A DNA stretch of 64,000 bases from Marinoscillum sp049115815 (GCA_049115815.1 JAGDZO010000012.1:15074-79073), one strand, 5' to 3'. Shown: positions 53,001 through 62,536, counted from the stretch's first letter. Notes: generated from the letters alone by a model not told the origin. Numbers and translations: made by a program.

Positions 53001-56000
53001 TTCTCACCAATGCGGTGTGGTACCATTTGTTGGCGATAATGTTGGCTGCAGCTTGCACATCAAATGTTTCACTCCCGATGATAGCAGCCAAGCCACCACC
53101 TTGAGTCAGGTACATGCCCATAGATCCTGTAGCGGCCCCATTATTGTCAGAGATAATCGTATAAGTGCCTTCCGTATCTACGGCCTTGATCCATGTCTCA
53201 ATGGTGAAATCACCCATGCCAAAGTCAAATGCGCTAGAATCATTCGTTACCAACTCATCGTCAGTTCCATCAAAGGACAAGGCTCTTGATGCTCCGGTAA
53301 ATACGCCAGCAAATTTTTCCTCACTATAGGCCGTCTTGACCGCAGTACTGACCTGAACCCTAAACCAATATCCGGCATTGTTGAGACTTCCTGTAGTATA
53401 GGTATTTACGTCTGCACCTAAGTTATTAGTCCATGCTATCCAGTTGTTTTTGTCAGAAGAATACTGAACGATATAACTTGTTTCATTCGTTGCATTGTCC
53501 GTCCAATTCATTACAAGGGCATTGGAGTTTTCTGCTTTGGCAATCGTGAAATCTGTAGGCACAGCAGGCGGCTCATTATCCACCAATGCGCCAGAACTAA
53601 CCCAGCTTGGGTTACCTGTGCCTGACCAGTCCGCCTTATAATCATTAACACTTTGGTCAGAGACTACTGTACCCGCTTGATGATTCATCGTATAGTAAGC
53701 AAGCAGCCCCTGCTCATCACCTTTGAGACTGGTAAAGTAATCGCTCTGCAGTTCACTTTCTGACCTTGCCACATTCCAAATTCTAACTTCGTCTATTTGA
53801 CCATTGAAATAAAACTCTGTACCCAAAGCTTGCTTGCCTATGGTCATGTTTGCCATAGAGCTCAAATTTCTACTCGCCATACCTGCAGTAGAAGCTACTC
53901 TCTTGCCATTGATATAGAGAAATGCACTATCCGCTGCTCTTACCAAACTTACATGCTCCCATGAGTTGATCTCCAAGACCTCTGCCTCTGATATCACGTC
54001 AAAAGACTCACTCCCGATAGAAGCAGCAAGTTCCCCATTGGCTGTAGTAAGCAATCGCATGGACCCATTTGCTGTGTTGTTGAAGTCTGATATAATGGTA
54101 TGTATAGCTGATAAATCATTGGTATTGATCCATGCTTCTATGGTGAAATCTCCCGTTCCAAAATCAAACGCTGTTGAATCTCTTACTACGATAGATTGAT
54201 TGGATCCATTAAGCGAGATAGCACGATTGGCATTGACAAACCTTCCTTTGAACACTTCTTCTGAAGTAGCCGTCAAAACGCCTGTGGTCACTGAAACTCT
54301 CCACCAATAACCAATATTGTTTAATCCTGTAACTGTATAACTGTTGGCATCCACACCGAGGTTGTTGGTCCAAGCGAACCAATTGACCTTATTTGTTGAG
54401 TACTGTATGCTGTATTGCGTTTCGTTGACAGCATTGTCTGTCCAAGTCATGTCCAGACCACCAGTTTCATTTTCAGTAACGGTAAAATCACCGGGTATAC
54501 CTGGAGGTAGATTATCTACCAATGCACCTGAGGTTTCCCAACGAGGAGATGTGAATCCTGAGGACGAACCTTTCCAGGTAGCATTGCGCCCATTTGGTGA
54601 ACGATCTGCTACTGCCGATCCAGCGGTGTGGTTCATCTGATAATAGGCCAATAAACCAGTCTCGCTTCCATCTAACGCAGTAAAGTAATCCGCCAAAATT
54701 TCAGAGTCAGTTTTAGCCGTATTCCAAATGCGGACTTCATCTATGCGGCCTAAGAAATGCTGTCCTGCACCGAAATGCTGTTTCCCAATAGTCAAATTGA
54801 CAGGCGAGTTAATAGAGCGAGCGGCCATACCAGAAACGGCTGCCACTCTCTGCCCATTCAACAGAAGGAAAGCGCTATCCGCTGCTCTAACCAAAGCCAC
54901 ATGGTCCCACTTATCGGTTTGAAGAATCCCAGCTTCTGATGAAAGATCAAACTGATTGTTCCCAATATGTGCTGAGAGTCCTCCTTCTGCGTTGGTAGCT
55001 AATCCCATTGAATTGCTGGCCGAATTATCAAAATCAGAAAAAATGGTATAAACTTCAGAAAGATCGCTAGGTCTTATCCAAGCTTCCATGGTGAAATCTC
55101 CCGTGCCAAAATCAAAAGCAGTAGAATCTCCTATGACTATATGGTCATCGCTACCATCCAAAGTAATGGCTCTAAAGGCGTTGATAAATTGACCTGCAAA
55201 AACCTCATCAGAATACACCGTAAAGGCGCTAGATGCAACACCCACTCTCCACCAATAGCCAATATTGCTCAGGCCAGTGGCTGTATAAGTAGTAACATTA
55301 GTACCCAGATCATTTATCCAATTCTGCCAATTGACCTTGTCATTTGAGTATTGCACAAAGTACTTGGTCTCATTCGTAGCATTGTCTTCCCAAGTGAGCG
55401 TGAGAGAAGTAGAGTTCTCTACTGGCGTTACAGAAAATGCAGATGGTATAGCGGGAGGGGTTGTAATGGTGAAAACAGCATTGCTCACATCACTTAAACT
55501 TTGCGTAACGTTCGTCACTCTCACAATGCCTTGGGTTGTTTCGGTATTCGGCACGGTCCAAAGTAATTTGTCATCGGTGATGTCTGAGTATACACCATCG
55601 AAAATAGCAGCCGCCTCATACGTGGCTCCTCCGTTGGTGGAGTATTCGACTTTTACATTATCTGATGCTGCCCATGGATCACCAGTGTTCCAGCCTACTT
55701 CTACCTCACTGCCTATGGCCAATACCTCTCCACCATTTGGTGTATATAGTGACACTGTTGGACATGTAGTACAAATGGAAAAGGAGAAGGTAGTGTCTGA
55801 AATACTTCGAGTGTTATTCAACACTCTCAAGCGAACATTTGTACTTTCCACGGCGGGAACTGCCCAGTTGTAGCTCAATGTATCTCCCCTTGGATTAAGT
55901 TGTGAAGGTAAAAAGTTGTTAAAAATCGCTGTGAATCCTCCTCCATCTACCGAGTAATACAAATAATACCTATCGCTTCCTGTCCTGTCTCCATTCAGCC

Positions 56001-57720
56001 ATGAAACAGTTCTGGTCGTACTAGGTAGCACAAACTCTCCAGGTTCTGGTGAAATAATTTCAACCTTAGGCTCATAATAAACTCTAAAAACCTCACTAGT
56101 ATCAGATACACGTCGGGTATTGTTGAGCACTCTAATTCTGACTTCCGAGTCCAGGTTATTACCCAAGTCTGGAACTGTCCAATTATAACTGAGCGTATCA
56201 CCGCTTGGGCTTAGTTGAGAAGGTAAGAAATTATTCAATATCGCTGTGAAACCTCCCCCATTGACTGAGTAATAAACATAAAACCTATCGCTTCCGGTCC
56301 TATCTCCATTCAGCCAACTAATCTTATAAGTGTCCCCAAACTTGAGTTCCTCAGTTCCATTTGGTGTTTGAATATCTACAGAAGGTTCGTAATAGACACG
56401 AAAAACTTCGCTGGTATCCGAGACTGATCTAGTATTATTAAGAACTCTGATTCTGACTTCTGAGTCTAGATTATTACCCAAGTCTGGAACTGTCCAATTA
56501 TAACTGAGCGTATCACCGCTTGGGCTTAGTTGAGAAGGTAAGAAATTGTTCAATATCGCTGTGAAACCGCCCCCATTGACCGAATAATAAACATAAAACC
56601 TATCGCTTCCGGTTCTATCCCCATTCAGCCAACTAATCTTATACGTATCCCCAAACTTGAGTTCCTCCGTTCCATTTGGTGTTTGAATATCTACAGAAGG
56701 TTCGTAATAGACACGAAAAACTTCGCTGGTATCCGAGACAGATCTAGTATTATTAAGAACTCTGATTCTGACTTCTGAGTCTAGATTATTACCCAAGTCT
56801 GGAACTGTCCAATTATAACTGAGCGTATCACCGCTTGGGCTTAGTTGAGAAGGTAAGAAATTGTTCAATATCGCTGTGAAACCGCCCCCATTGACTGAAT
56901 AGTAAACATAAAATCGATCGCTTCCGGTCCTATCTCCATTCAGCCAACTAATCTTATACGTATCCCCAAACTTGAGTTCCTCAGTTCCATTTGGTGTTTG
57001 AATATCTACAGCAGGTTCGTAATAGACACGAAAAACTTCGCTGGTATCCGAGACAGATCTAGTATTATTAAGAACTCTGATTCTGACTTCTGAGTCTAGA
57101 TTATTACCCAAGTCTGGAACTGTCCAATTATAACTGAGCGTATCACCGCTTGGGCTTAGTTGAGAAGGTAAGAAATTGTTCAATATCGCTGTGAAACCGC
57201 CCCCATTGACTGAATAGTAAACATAAAATCGATCGCTTCCGGTCCTATCTCCATTCAGCCAACTAATCTTATACGTATCCCCAAACTTGAGTTCCTCGGT
57301 CCCATTAGGAGTTTGAATATCTACAGCGGGTTCGTAATAGACACGAAACGCTTCGCTGGTATCAGATACGCTTTGAGTATTGTTCAGTACCCTGATTCTG
57401 ACTTCTGAGTCTAGATTATTACCTAAGTCTGGAACAGTCCAATTATAACTGAGCGTATCACCGCTTGGGCTTAGTTGAGAAGGTAAGAAATTATTTAATA
57501 TCGCCGTGAAGCCTCCCCCATTGACTGAATAGTAAACATAAAACCTATCGCTGGTGCCCATCTCAGTGTTTTTCCATCGAATAGTAAATTGATTTCCAAA
57601 TTTTAACTCTTCACTTCCATTCGGATATACCATTTCTACTTTTGCTTGAGAGAAAGCCATCTGAGTGAACAGACAAAAAATGACAAGAAGTAGGCTGTGT
57701 GATTTGATTAGTGTCTTCAT
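50038..57720 (-). CDS. Giant multidomain surface/adhesin-like protein with T9SS sorting domain
   Basis: 2560 residues. A signal peptide (1-26) is followed by five 105-residue Kre9/KNH-like units (28-552), near-identical to each other, and a sixth degenerate unit (about 553-653). A further Ser/Thr-rich-GPI-type domain follows (about 654-757). Three FN3 + LamG (concanavalin-like) modules come next (about 760-1068, 1069-1382, 1383-1694), then two more Kre9-like domains (about 1700-1900), an LRR (about 2067-2117), an Ig-like/CarboxypepD-like region, and the C-terminal type IX sorting domain (about 2478-2560, NVYPNPTTD ... NGVYFLNVLD). LamG and FN3 domains usually bind glycans or proteins, so surface adhesion or polymer binding is likely. 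No catalytic domain is recognised. Confidence 0.9.
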   Translation of the reverse strand: MKTLIKSHSLLLVIFCLFTQMAFSQAKVEMVYPNGSEELKFGNQFTIRWKNTEMGTSDRFYVYYSVNGGGFTAILNNFLPSQLSPSGDTLSYNWTVPDLGNNLDSEVRIRVLNNTQSVSDTSEAFRVYYEPAVDIQTPNGTEELKFGDTYKISWLNGDRTGSDRFYVYYSVNGGGFTAILNNFLPSQLSPSGDTLSYNWTVPDLGNNLDSEVRIRVLNNTRSVSDTSEVFRVYYEPAVDIQTPNGTEELKFGDTYKISWLNGDRTGSDRFYVYYSVNGGGFTAILNNFLPSQLSPSGDTLSYNWTVPDLGNNLDSEVRIRVLNNTRSVSDTSEVFRVYYEPSVDIQTPNGTEELKFGDTYKISWLNGDRTGSDRFYVYYSVNGGGFTAILNNFLPSQLSPSGDTLSYNWTVPDLGNNLDSEVRIRVLNNTRSVSDTSEVFRVYYEPSVDIQTPNGTEELKFGDTYKISWLNGDRTGSDRFYVYYSVNGGGFTAILNNFLPSQLSPSGDTLSYNWTVPDLGNNLDSEVRIRVLNNTRRVSDTSEVFRVYYEPKVEIISPEPGEFVLPSTTRTVSWLNGDRTGSDRYYLYYSVDGGGFTAIFNNFLPSQLNPRGDTLSYNWAVPAVESTNVRLRVLNNTRSISDTTFSFSICTTCPTVSLYTPNGGEVLAIGSEVEVGWNTGDPWAASDNVKVEYSTNGGATYEAAAIFDGVYSDITDDKLLWTVPNTETTQGIVRVTNVTQSLSDVSNAVFTITTPPAIPSAFSVTPVENSTSLTLTWEDNATNETKYFVQYSNDKVNWQNWINDLGTNVTTYTATGLSNIGYWWRVGVASSAFTVYSDEVFAGQFINAFRAITLDGSDDHIVIGDSTAFDFGTGDFTMEAWIRPSDLSEVYTIFSDFDNSASNSMGLATNAEGGLSAHIGNNQFDLSSEAGILQTDKWDHVALVRAADSAFLLLNGQRVAAVSGMAARSINSPVNLTIGKQHFGAGQHFLGRIDEVRIWNTAKTDSEILADYFTALDGSETGLLAYYQMNHTAGSAVADRSPNGRNATWKGSSSGFTSPRWETSGALVDNLPPGIPGDFTVTENETGGLDMTWTDNAVNETQYSIQYSTNKVNWFAWTNNLGVDANSYTVTGLNNIGYWWRVSVTTGVLTATSEEVFKGRFVNANRAISLNGSNQSIVVRDSTAFDFGTGDFTIEAWINTNDLSAIHTIISDFNNTANGSMRLLTTANGELAASIGSESFDVISEAEVLEINSWEHVSLVRAADSAFLYINGKRVASTAGMASRNLSSMANMTIGKQALGTEFYFNGQIDEVRIWNVARSESELQSDYFTSLKGDEQGLLAYYTMNHQAGTVVSDQSVNDYKADWSGTGNPSWVSSGALVDNEPPAVPTDFTIAKAENSNALVMNWTDNATNETSYIVQYSSDKNNWIAWTNNLGADVNTYTTGSLNNAGYWFRVQVSTAVKTAYSEEKFAGVFTGASRALSFDGTDDELVTNDSSAFDFGMGDFTIETWIKAVDTEGTYTIISDNNGAATGSMGMYLTQGGGLAAIIGSETFDVQAAANIIANKWYHTALVRKGDSARLYVNGRRVASALGMANRNLASEVNLTIGKQPTGTGLHFKGDIDEVRIWSVARSDNELLGNYLVQLAGNEENLEAYYQLNHQGGTVISDQSINDRAATWMGSGGSYTTSRWVASQALIDNTPFVSINAPAGGEFWEVGTSQFITWSMNNFLTTDNIEVRLSADGGTTSAIVSQGTSSQYDLSSVSSRFLWTVPDSITTEARIIVANTTQNISDTSAVFEIGTVNRSISILTPNGGEKVIQGENVNVKFEVEGILAGESVAFLLSLDSGASFPYTLRNTSLQNYPDSSFSWFVNQPVTEKALIRAIVSQHNIGDTTDAVFTIAEAPKAPVYSNLSASIVGDEYEMSYRMSEPGTGYMVILPNGSAVPSGVQIKSAALGESGLEGQVAIATFEYTDIEQTAIQSGSASFIRQSRYDIYLTAEDDEGELNNGQSIQNVFAEFTPYEKDSVNVNQVYLQSNGSSWLNTTEAWNELAISARPEITVEQERIVGLDLSDKGLEGGFPQVVTLLDSLKSLDLSGNMLDAIPNMTNMSALTSLNVSNNILVFSDLLPNEAIFTSSDQYSPQAELLPADSVTLHKGSSYLFGLSLFGQGNVYSWNVDYYNTYEKKFEELTSVQFSNLRLTNLNFDNMGTYYLEVTNPSLPDLTLSTGRIQVWATATLIINVTGENNTPLAQGAAYALRNRGPGLPFDSIPKINGIQNPEGLLFNNGRAVFNNLLLGEYLIAIRADPSKYLPTYYANTYLWEEADTLDFKDDLNQQMTMTIVPPPLTEDDGSGIIEGSIEADFGDETGAGGRVDARRKVKKAGCSMRRFVRSGRVDEDVYELVAYVESDDEGRFNFEFLPEGKYRFNIEYPGIPMDPDSFVEFVIGEGGADKFVLEATITEDGIAVERIETLGFSKLELDLFNVYPNPTTDRVFISTGGIQDGLYVTLVSLSGSELGMYEFSELGSPLEIELSHLQNGVYFLNVLDANDASKKISYKIVVRH
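56065..57639 (-). repeat. Five tandem 315-bp coding repeats
   Basis: Phase-matched markers show exact 315-base periods (boundary markers at 56371, 56686, 57001 and 57316), i.e. five 105-residue units at residues 28-552 of the giant protein. Units 2-5 differ by only a few bases, and unit 1 differs mainly in its first 30 residues. Confidence 0.9.
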
Positions 57721-57742
57721 CGGTCAAGATATTTGTACGATT

Positions 57743-57750
57743 CAAAAATA
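57743..57750 (-). promoter_or_regulatory. Probable -7 element for the giant T9SS gene
   Basis: On the minus strand the bases read TATTTTTG, fitting TAnnTTTG, 22 bases upstream of the start codon. The dyad at 57771-57792 covers the -33 position. Confidence 0.4.
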
Positions 57751-57770
57751 TGAGATATCAGTGCAGGAAC

Positions 57771-57792
57771 ATATACCGCCATGACGGTATAT
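57771..57792. promoter_or_regulatory. Perfect 8-bp inverted repeat between the giant gene and susC
   Basis: ATATACCG, six bases, CGGTATAT. It lies in the 193-bp divergent gap, just upstream of a promoter core for the giant gene. Such dyads are typical of operator sites for a dimeric regulator. No regulator gene is nearby. Confidence 0.6.
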
Positions 57793-57913
57793 TCTCACAA
57801 AACCCACATCCGATACTTCATTAATTTAGTGAATTGATGGATTATGATGGGGTTATACTATTTTACAATCTGCTTTCTGTATATTTTTAAGCAGCCGACT
57901 AACTCAACGATAT

Positions 57914-60900
57914 ATGAAAAAACTATCCTTAGGCCTTTTAATCCTTCTTGGTGTACACTTCAGTTGGGCACAGGAATTATTACTCAAAGGCAAAATCACC
58001 GACAATAATGATCAACCAGTTGCCGGAGCACTAGTCAAAATAAATGGCTCAGATGCTACCACGATGACCGATATCAATGGCTCTTTCAAAATACCTGTTT
58101 CGGATGGCTATGAAACAGTGCTCATCAGCGCAGAAGGGTTTGGTGTACAGAAGATATTTCTTGGCGGCAAGACGGATCTCTCCGTCAAACTAAAGAAAGG
58201 CAAAGGGAAAAAAGAAGAAGCTACGTCTGTGGGTTTTGGGTCACAAACGAAAAGTGAAGTGACAGGTAGTGTATCATCAATTTCCACTGATGATGTCAGC
58301 CCGTCTCCATTGATCAATCTAGAGCAGGCGAATCAGGGGAAAACGACTGGTATGTTTGTACAGAACAGTAGTGGAAAATTGGGAGAAGGCACCACAGTAA
58401 GAATCAGAGGAGGCTCTTCATTATCCGCCTCTAATCAACCCTTATATGTAGTAGATGGAGTGCCTCTAACCTCTGGCAATCAATCCAACATCAACCCTTC
58501 CAACATTGCCAAGATTGAAATCCTTAAAGATGCCTCGGCTGGTGCTATGTATGGTGCTAGAGCTGCGAATGGCGTAATCTTGATAACCACCAAATCTGGA
58601 GGGTCTGGCAAAATGAAGATAGATGCTGATTACCAGTTTGGCGTAAGTCAATCTCCAAGGAGGTTAGACTTATACTCACCCGAACAGTACAATCAGCAAG
58701 TGATTGAATACACCCTGAGGTCCCTTTCTCTTGATCAACACATCACTAAGCAGCGACTGATTGATTGGGAAGCGCAGGAAGGTGCGGACAGAGATATCAT
58801 AGTACTACCAGGAGGTGCAGGGACTATCAACATGCCAAATTTTTACGATTCGCTTATTTATGATACTGATTGGCAAGAAGAAGTTTTTAGAACTGCTACA
58901 TCACATAGGGCAAATTTGAGTCTTCAGGGTGGTACTGAGGCTTTAGGTTATTTTGCGTCACTATCATATACAGGACAAGAAGGCATTCTGATAGGGAACA
59001 AATTCGACAGAATCAATGGATCAGTATCCTTGGATAGTAAGATCTCAGAGAAGTTATCTGCTAACCTCAACGTGAATTATTTCTATTCGAAAGATTACAG
59101 ATTGAAAGAAGATCAAGACCTTGGGGCGCCACTACAAGCAATTGTATTGCCACCATCCGAAGGTTATAGCAAGGAAAATAATTACGGTTTAATTGTTAGA
59201 AAACTGGAGTACAACCCTCTTACAGAAGTGAATTTTTCTGACAACCTTGGTTTCAACAATAGCGTGGTGGCCAACTTAGGACTGAAATATGATATTTCGG
59301 ATGTCCTTACCTTAGATGTGAATGGTGGTGTGGATTACAATGCATCACGTCAAGAAATTCGAAATGGGCCGGAAACAAGAGATGGTGCACTGACAGGTAG
59401 ATCACAATATGGAGAGCAAAACCTTCAGAATTATATCTTCAACGGTTGGTTCACCTATCAGCCAGATTTAAGTGGGGACAATAGCTTTTCGGCAATGTTA
59501 GGTGTGTCTTACCAAGAATCTGAGTCTGTTGCAGACTACAGAGTGGCCAATATCAATAGCGTAGAAGACCTTAAAGATCTGCCAGAATCCAATGCATTGT
59601 TGACGATAGTAGATATACCTGGTGAAGCAAGCCGATTTGTTTCCTCTTTTGGTAGGTTCAATTATTCAATAATGGACAAATACATATTCCAGCTAAGTGG
59701 TAGAATGGATGGCTCTTCCAAATTCGGTTCGGAAAACCGATATGGATTTTTTCCTGCAGTATCTACCGGGTGGAACGTCACCAACGAGTCTTTCATGAGT
59801 GGAGTTGATCCGGTCAGCTTTTTGAAATTGAAGGCTTCATATGGACTAGTAGGAAATACTCCTGGCGGAGACTTCTTGTATAGAAGTAATTACTTCAATG
59901 TTCAATATGGTGATACCGATGCATTGAGATTGGCGAACCTTGCCAATCCAGCATTGAAGTGGGAAACTACAGCTCAACTGAATGTAGGTCTAGATTTTGG
60001 CTTTTTCTCTGATAGAATTAGTGGCTCAGTGGATTATTATAATAAGACTACCACGGATCTTCTTTTTCCTGTTCCTGTATCACAAACCAGTGGATTTTCT
60101 TCCGTGCTGAAGAATGTAGGAACAATGGAGAACAAAGGGATTGAAGTAAACCTGAGTACCATAAACATAGAATCTGGAGATCTATCTTGGTCAACAGATT
60201 TCAATATTAGCTTCAACGAAAACACAGTTACGGATTTGGGTGGTGCTGAGCTTGTTGTTGGGGTTAACACATTCCAAGAAGGAGAATCTGCGGGAGCATT
60301 CTATATGAGAAAATATGTCGGTGTAGATGCCTCTACTGGTGAAGCATTGTATGATAATATGCTAGGAGGAACGACCACTGACTGGGAAGAAGCTCCAAGA
60401 CAGATCGTGGGTGATCCTAACCCGAAGTATTTTGGAGGTTTGACAAATTCGCTTCACTACAAGAATTTTGATCTATCAGCCATGATTCAGTTTGTGCAAG
60501 GCAATGATCTATATTTTGAGACGGGTGAGTTCTTAGCCAATAGTGGAATTCTTAATCTTGGCCAGCTTGCCAGCGAAGACAATCGCTGGTATGCTCCTGG
60601 AGATGATGCACAGCTTCCGGTACTCGATCCATTTCAAGAGAACACTTTCCCATCTACCAGATGGCTTCAGGATGGTAGCTATGTCAGATTAAAAACCATC
60701 ACATTAAGCTATAATATCCCTGTGGATAATATGGGTCTGCAGTATGCGAGTGTGTACATAGGTGCTACAAACTTGTTTACGCTTACCAACTACACAGGCT
60801 ATGATCCGGATGTTAGCTATTTCGACCCTCTAGATGGGGTAATCGGTCAAAATATCAGCCGTGGAATAGACAATTTCACAGCACCACAGCCTAAAATTTT

Positions 60901-60928
60901 TATGACTGGAATCAAAATCGGACTGTAA
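57914..60928 (+). CDS. SusC/RagA TonB-linked outer-membrane transporter
   Basis: 1004 residues. A signal peptide (about 1-19) and a CarboxypepD-reg-like domain (about 24-95, GKITDNNDQPVAGALVKING) precede the plug (about 110-225, with the SusC signature VRIRGGSSLSASNQPLYVVDG and ILKDASAGAMYGARAANGVI). A C-terminal 22-strand barrel follows. It imports a ligand, captured by its SusD partner, across the outer membrane using TonB energy. The SusD gene starts one base (or 31 bases) after the stop. No glycoside hydrolase is next to it, so the ligand cannot be guessed. Confidence 0.95.
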   Translation: MKKLSLGLLILLGVHFSWAQELLLKGKITDNNDQPVAGALVKINGSDATTMTDINGSFKIPVSDGYETVLISAEGFGVQKIFLGGKTDLSVKLKKGKGKKEEATSVGFGSQTKSEVTGSVSSISTDDVSPSPLINLEQANQGKTTGMFVQNSSGKLGEGTTVRIRGGSSLSASNQPLYVVDGVPLTSGNQSNINPSNIAKIEILKDASAGAMYGARAANGVILITTKSGGSGKMKIDADYQFGVSQSPRRLDLYSPEQYNQQVIEYTLRSLSLDQHITKQRLIDWEAQEGADRDIIVLPGGAGTINMPNFYDSLIYDTDWQEEVFRTATSHRANLSLQGGTEALGYFASLSYTGQEGILIGNKFDRINGSVSLDSKISEKLSANLNVNYFYSKDYRLKEDQDLGAPLQAIVLPPSEGYSKENNYGLIVRKLEYNPLTEVNFSDNLGFNNSVVANLGLKYDISDVLTLDVNGGVDYNASRQEIRNGPETRDGALTGRSQYGEQNLQNYIFNGWFTYQPDLSGDNSFSAMLGVSYQESESVADYRVANINSVEDLKDLPESNALLTIVDIPGEASRFVSSFGRFNYSIMDKYIFQLSGRMDGSSKFGSENRYGFFPAVSTGWNVTNESFMSGVDPVSFLKLKASYGLVGNTPGGDFLYRSNYFNVQYGDTDALRLANLANPALKWETTAQLNVGLDFGFFSDRISGSVDYYNKTTTDLLFPVPVSQTSGFSSVLKNVGTMENKGIEVNLSTINIESGDLSWSTDFNISFNENTVTDLGGAELVVGVNTFQEGESAGAFYMRKYVGVDASTGEALYDNMLGGTTTDWEEAPRQIVGDPNPKYFGGLTNSLHYKNFDLSAMIQFVQGNDLYFETGEFLANSGILNLGQLASEDNRWYAPGDDAQLPVLDPFQENTFPSTRWLQDGSYVRLKTITLSYNIPVDNMGLQYASVYIGATNLFTLTNYTGYDPDVSYFDPLDGVIGQNISRGIDNFTAPQPKIFMTGIKIGL

Positions 60929-60959
60929 TATGAAGACTTTGAGCACTAAAAATATCGCA

Positions 60960-62450
60960 ATGAAATACTTGAAACTATTCACGATCATCCTAGCATTAGG
61001 CGCCTTGAGCTCTTGTGAGGATCTGTTGGATATAGATGCAGAAAATACGATTAGTGGAGACATCCTCACTGATCAGGACAAAATAGAAAAAGCACTGAAC
61101 GGTGCATATTACAACCTCATGGGAATTAGCGATGGTTCGGGAGGTGGCGAATTACTAGGAGGAGATTTCAAACTTTTTCCAACCTTATTGGCCCGAAGAA
61201 ACGCTAATGAAATCTCATGGGATGACGTCAATGCACCACCTTATTCCGACTTTATCGACAAGGATATTCTCAAGACTAACCTTAGGGTGGAGTCAAATTG
61301 GAGAAGGGCCTATGAAGTGCTAAATACTGTTAATAATATTTTGCTCAACATAGATAATGTCTCAGATGCAGCAGCTAAGTCACGAATTCAAGGAGAATGC
61401 CTGGCCATTAGAGGAATACTTTATTTTGAGATGGTGAGACTGTGGGGTCCACAGTACGAAGATGGTGGCTCTTCGCTGAGTGTAGAGACAATCCCCATGT
61501 TGTTGGAGCCAATTACCACTGTAGATGAAATCAAAACACCTACTCTCGCTACTGTACAGGAGGTTTACACTCAGGTAGAGGCTGATTTGACTAGTGCTTC
61601 TTCTTTGCTACAACCTTCCGGAACCAACGGAACTCGAATCTCATATTATGCATGTCAGGCATTTCTTATGAGAATGGCGATGCAAAAGAATGATTATGAA
61701 GCAGCAGAAGGATATGCGGATGAAATAATTGAGTCGAACCAATATTCATTGGTAAGTTCCCCTCTTTTGGCTTTCAACAATAATAGCAATTGTTCGGAGG
61801 ATATATTGGCCGTACAGCAAACTCGGGCTAACACCACCGGGGATAAGTCGACTGGTACTGGCCTAGCCAATCACTTTTCCTCTTTGACTGAAAGTGGCAT
61901 TGGAACAATGCGGATTTTGGAGTTTTCGCTTTCTTCTCAATTTATAGCTAGTAGTCCTTTGTTTGCAGCTAATGACATAAGAGGAATGGTGGATGATAGC
62001 GTAGATGAATCTACCAGGTCAACAGATATCACTACGGCTTTTTACACCAACATTCTAAATACAAGTGCCATTTCGTCTTCTAAGTTCATGACTGCAGATA
62101 AAGTCATCCCTGTTATTAGGTTGGCGGAGGTTTACTTGTCTAGGGCAGAGGCTATTTTTGAACAGACACTTGACATAGATGCTACTGCATTAGAAGACTT
62201 GAATAGAATTAGGACCAGAGCCGGCTTAAATGCACTAGTAGAAGCTGATTTCGCTGGTGATGCGGATGCGTTTTACGATAGCCTTGTGTTGGAAAGAAAT
62301 CGTGAATTCATGTATGAAGGTATACTGTTCCACGATTTGAAAAGAAGAAAAAGCTGGGGCTTGGATGTTCAGATAGCGGGAAGTGACCCTCTGGATGAAA
62401 AGTTCATACTTCCCATACCTCAAGCTGAGGAAGACACTTGGACAGATTGA
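60960..62450 (+). CDS. SusD/RagB nutrient-binding lipoprotein
   Basis: About 496 residues from the ATG at 60960 (an upstream ATG at 60930 would add ten). A lipoprotein signal (LALGALSSCEDLLDI) gives the Cys anchor. SusD-type features are the N-terminal part with ALNGAYYNLMG, TPR-like helices, and the C-terminal RLAEVYLSRAEA, LVLERNREFMYEGILFHDLKR segment. It captures the ligand at the cell surface and passes it to SusC. A terminator follows at about 62475. Confidence 0.95.
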   Translation: MKYLKLFTIILALGALSSCEDLLDIDAENTISGDILTDQDKIEKALNGAYYNLMGISDGSGGGELLGGDFKLFPTLLARRNANEISWDDVNAPPYSDFIDKDILKTNLRVESNWRRAYEVLNTVNNILLNIDNVSDAAAKSRIQGECLAIRGILYFEMVRLWGPQYEDGGSSLSVETIPMLLEPITTVDEIKTPTLATVQEVYTQVEADLTSASSLLQPSGTNGTRISYYACQAFLMRMAMQKNDYEAAEGYADEIIESNQYSLVSSPLLAFNNNSNCSEDILAVQQTRANTTGDKSTGTGLANHFSSLTESGIGTMRILEFSLSSQFIASSPLFAANDIRGMVDDSVDESTRSTDITTAFYTNILNTSAISSSKFMTADKVIPVIRLAEVYLSRAEAIFEQTLDIDATALEDLNRIRTRAGLNALVEADFAGDADAFYDSLVLERNREFMYEGILFHDLKRRKSWGLDVQIAGSDPLDEKFILPIPQAEEDTWTD

Positions 62451-62472
62451 TTTTTATTACCTAACCTAGTTT

Positions 62473-62503
62473 AAAAACCTGCAGTCACCTTGCAGGTTTT
62501 TTT
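62473..62503 (+). terminator. Terminator after susC-susD
   Basis: AAACCTGCA and TGCAGGTTT form a perfect 9-bp stem with a 7-base loop, followed by a T run. Confidence 0.88.
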
Positions 62504-62536
62504 GTGCCTATTGGCTCTGCACTCGTTGTGAACTTT

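Noticed and set aside
55331..55873. 180-residue plus frame opposite the giant gene
   Set aside because: Antisense shadow of the conserved domains and repeats.
56065..57639. Tandem 315-bp repeats as a satellite or CRISPR
   Set aside because: They are in-frame coding repeats of one protein.
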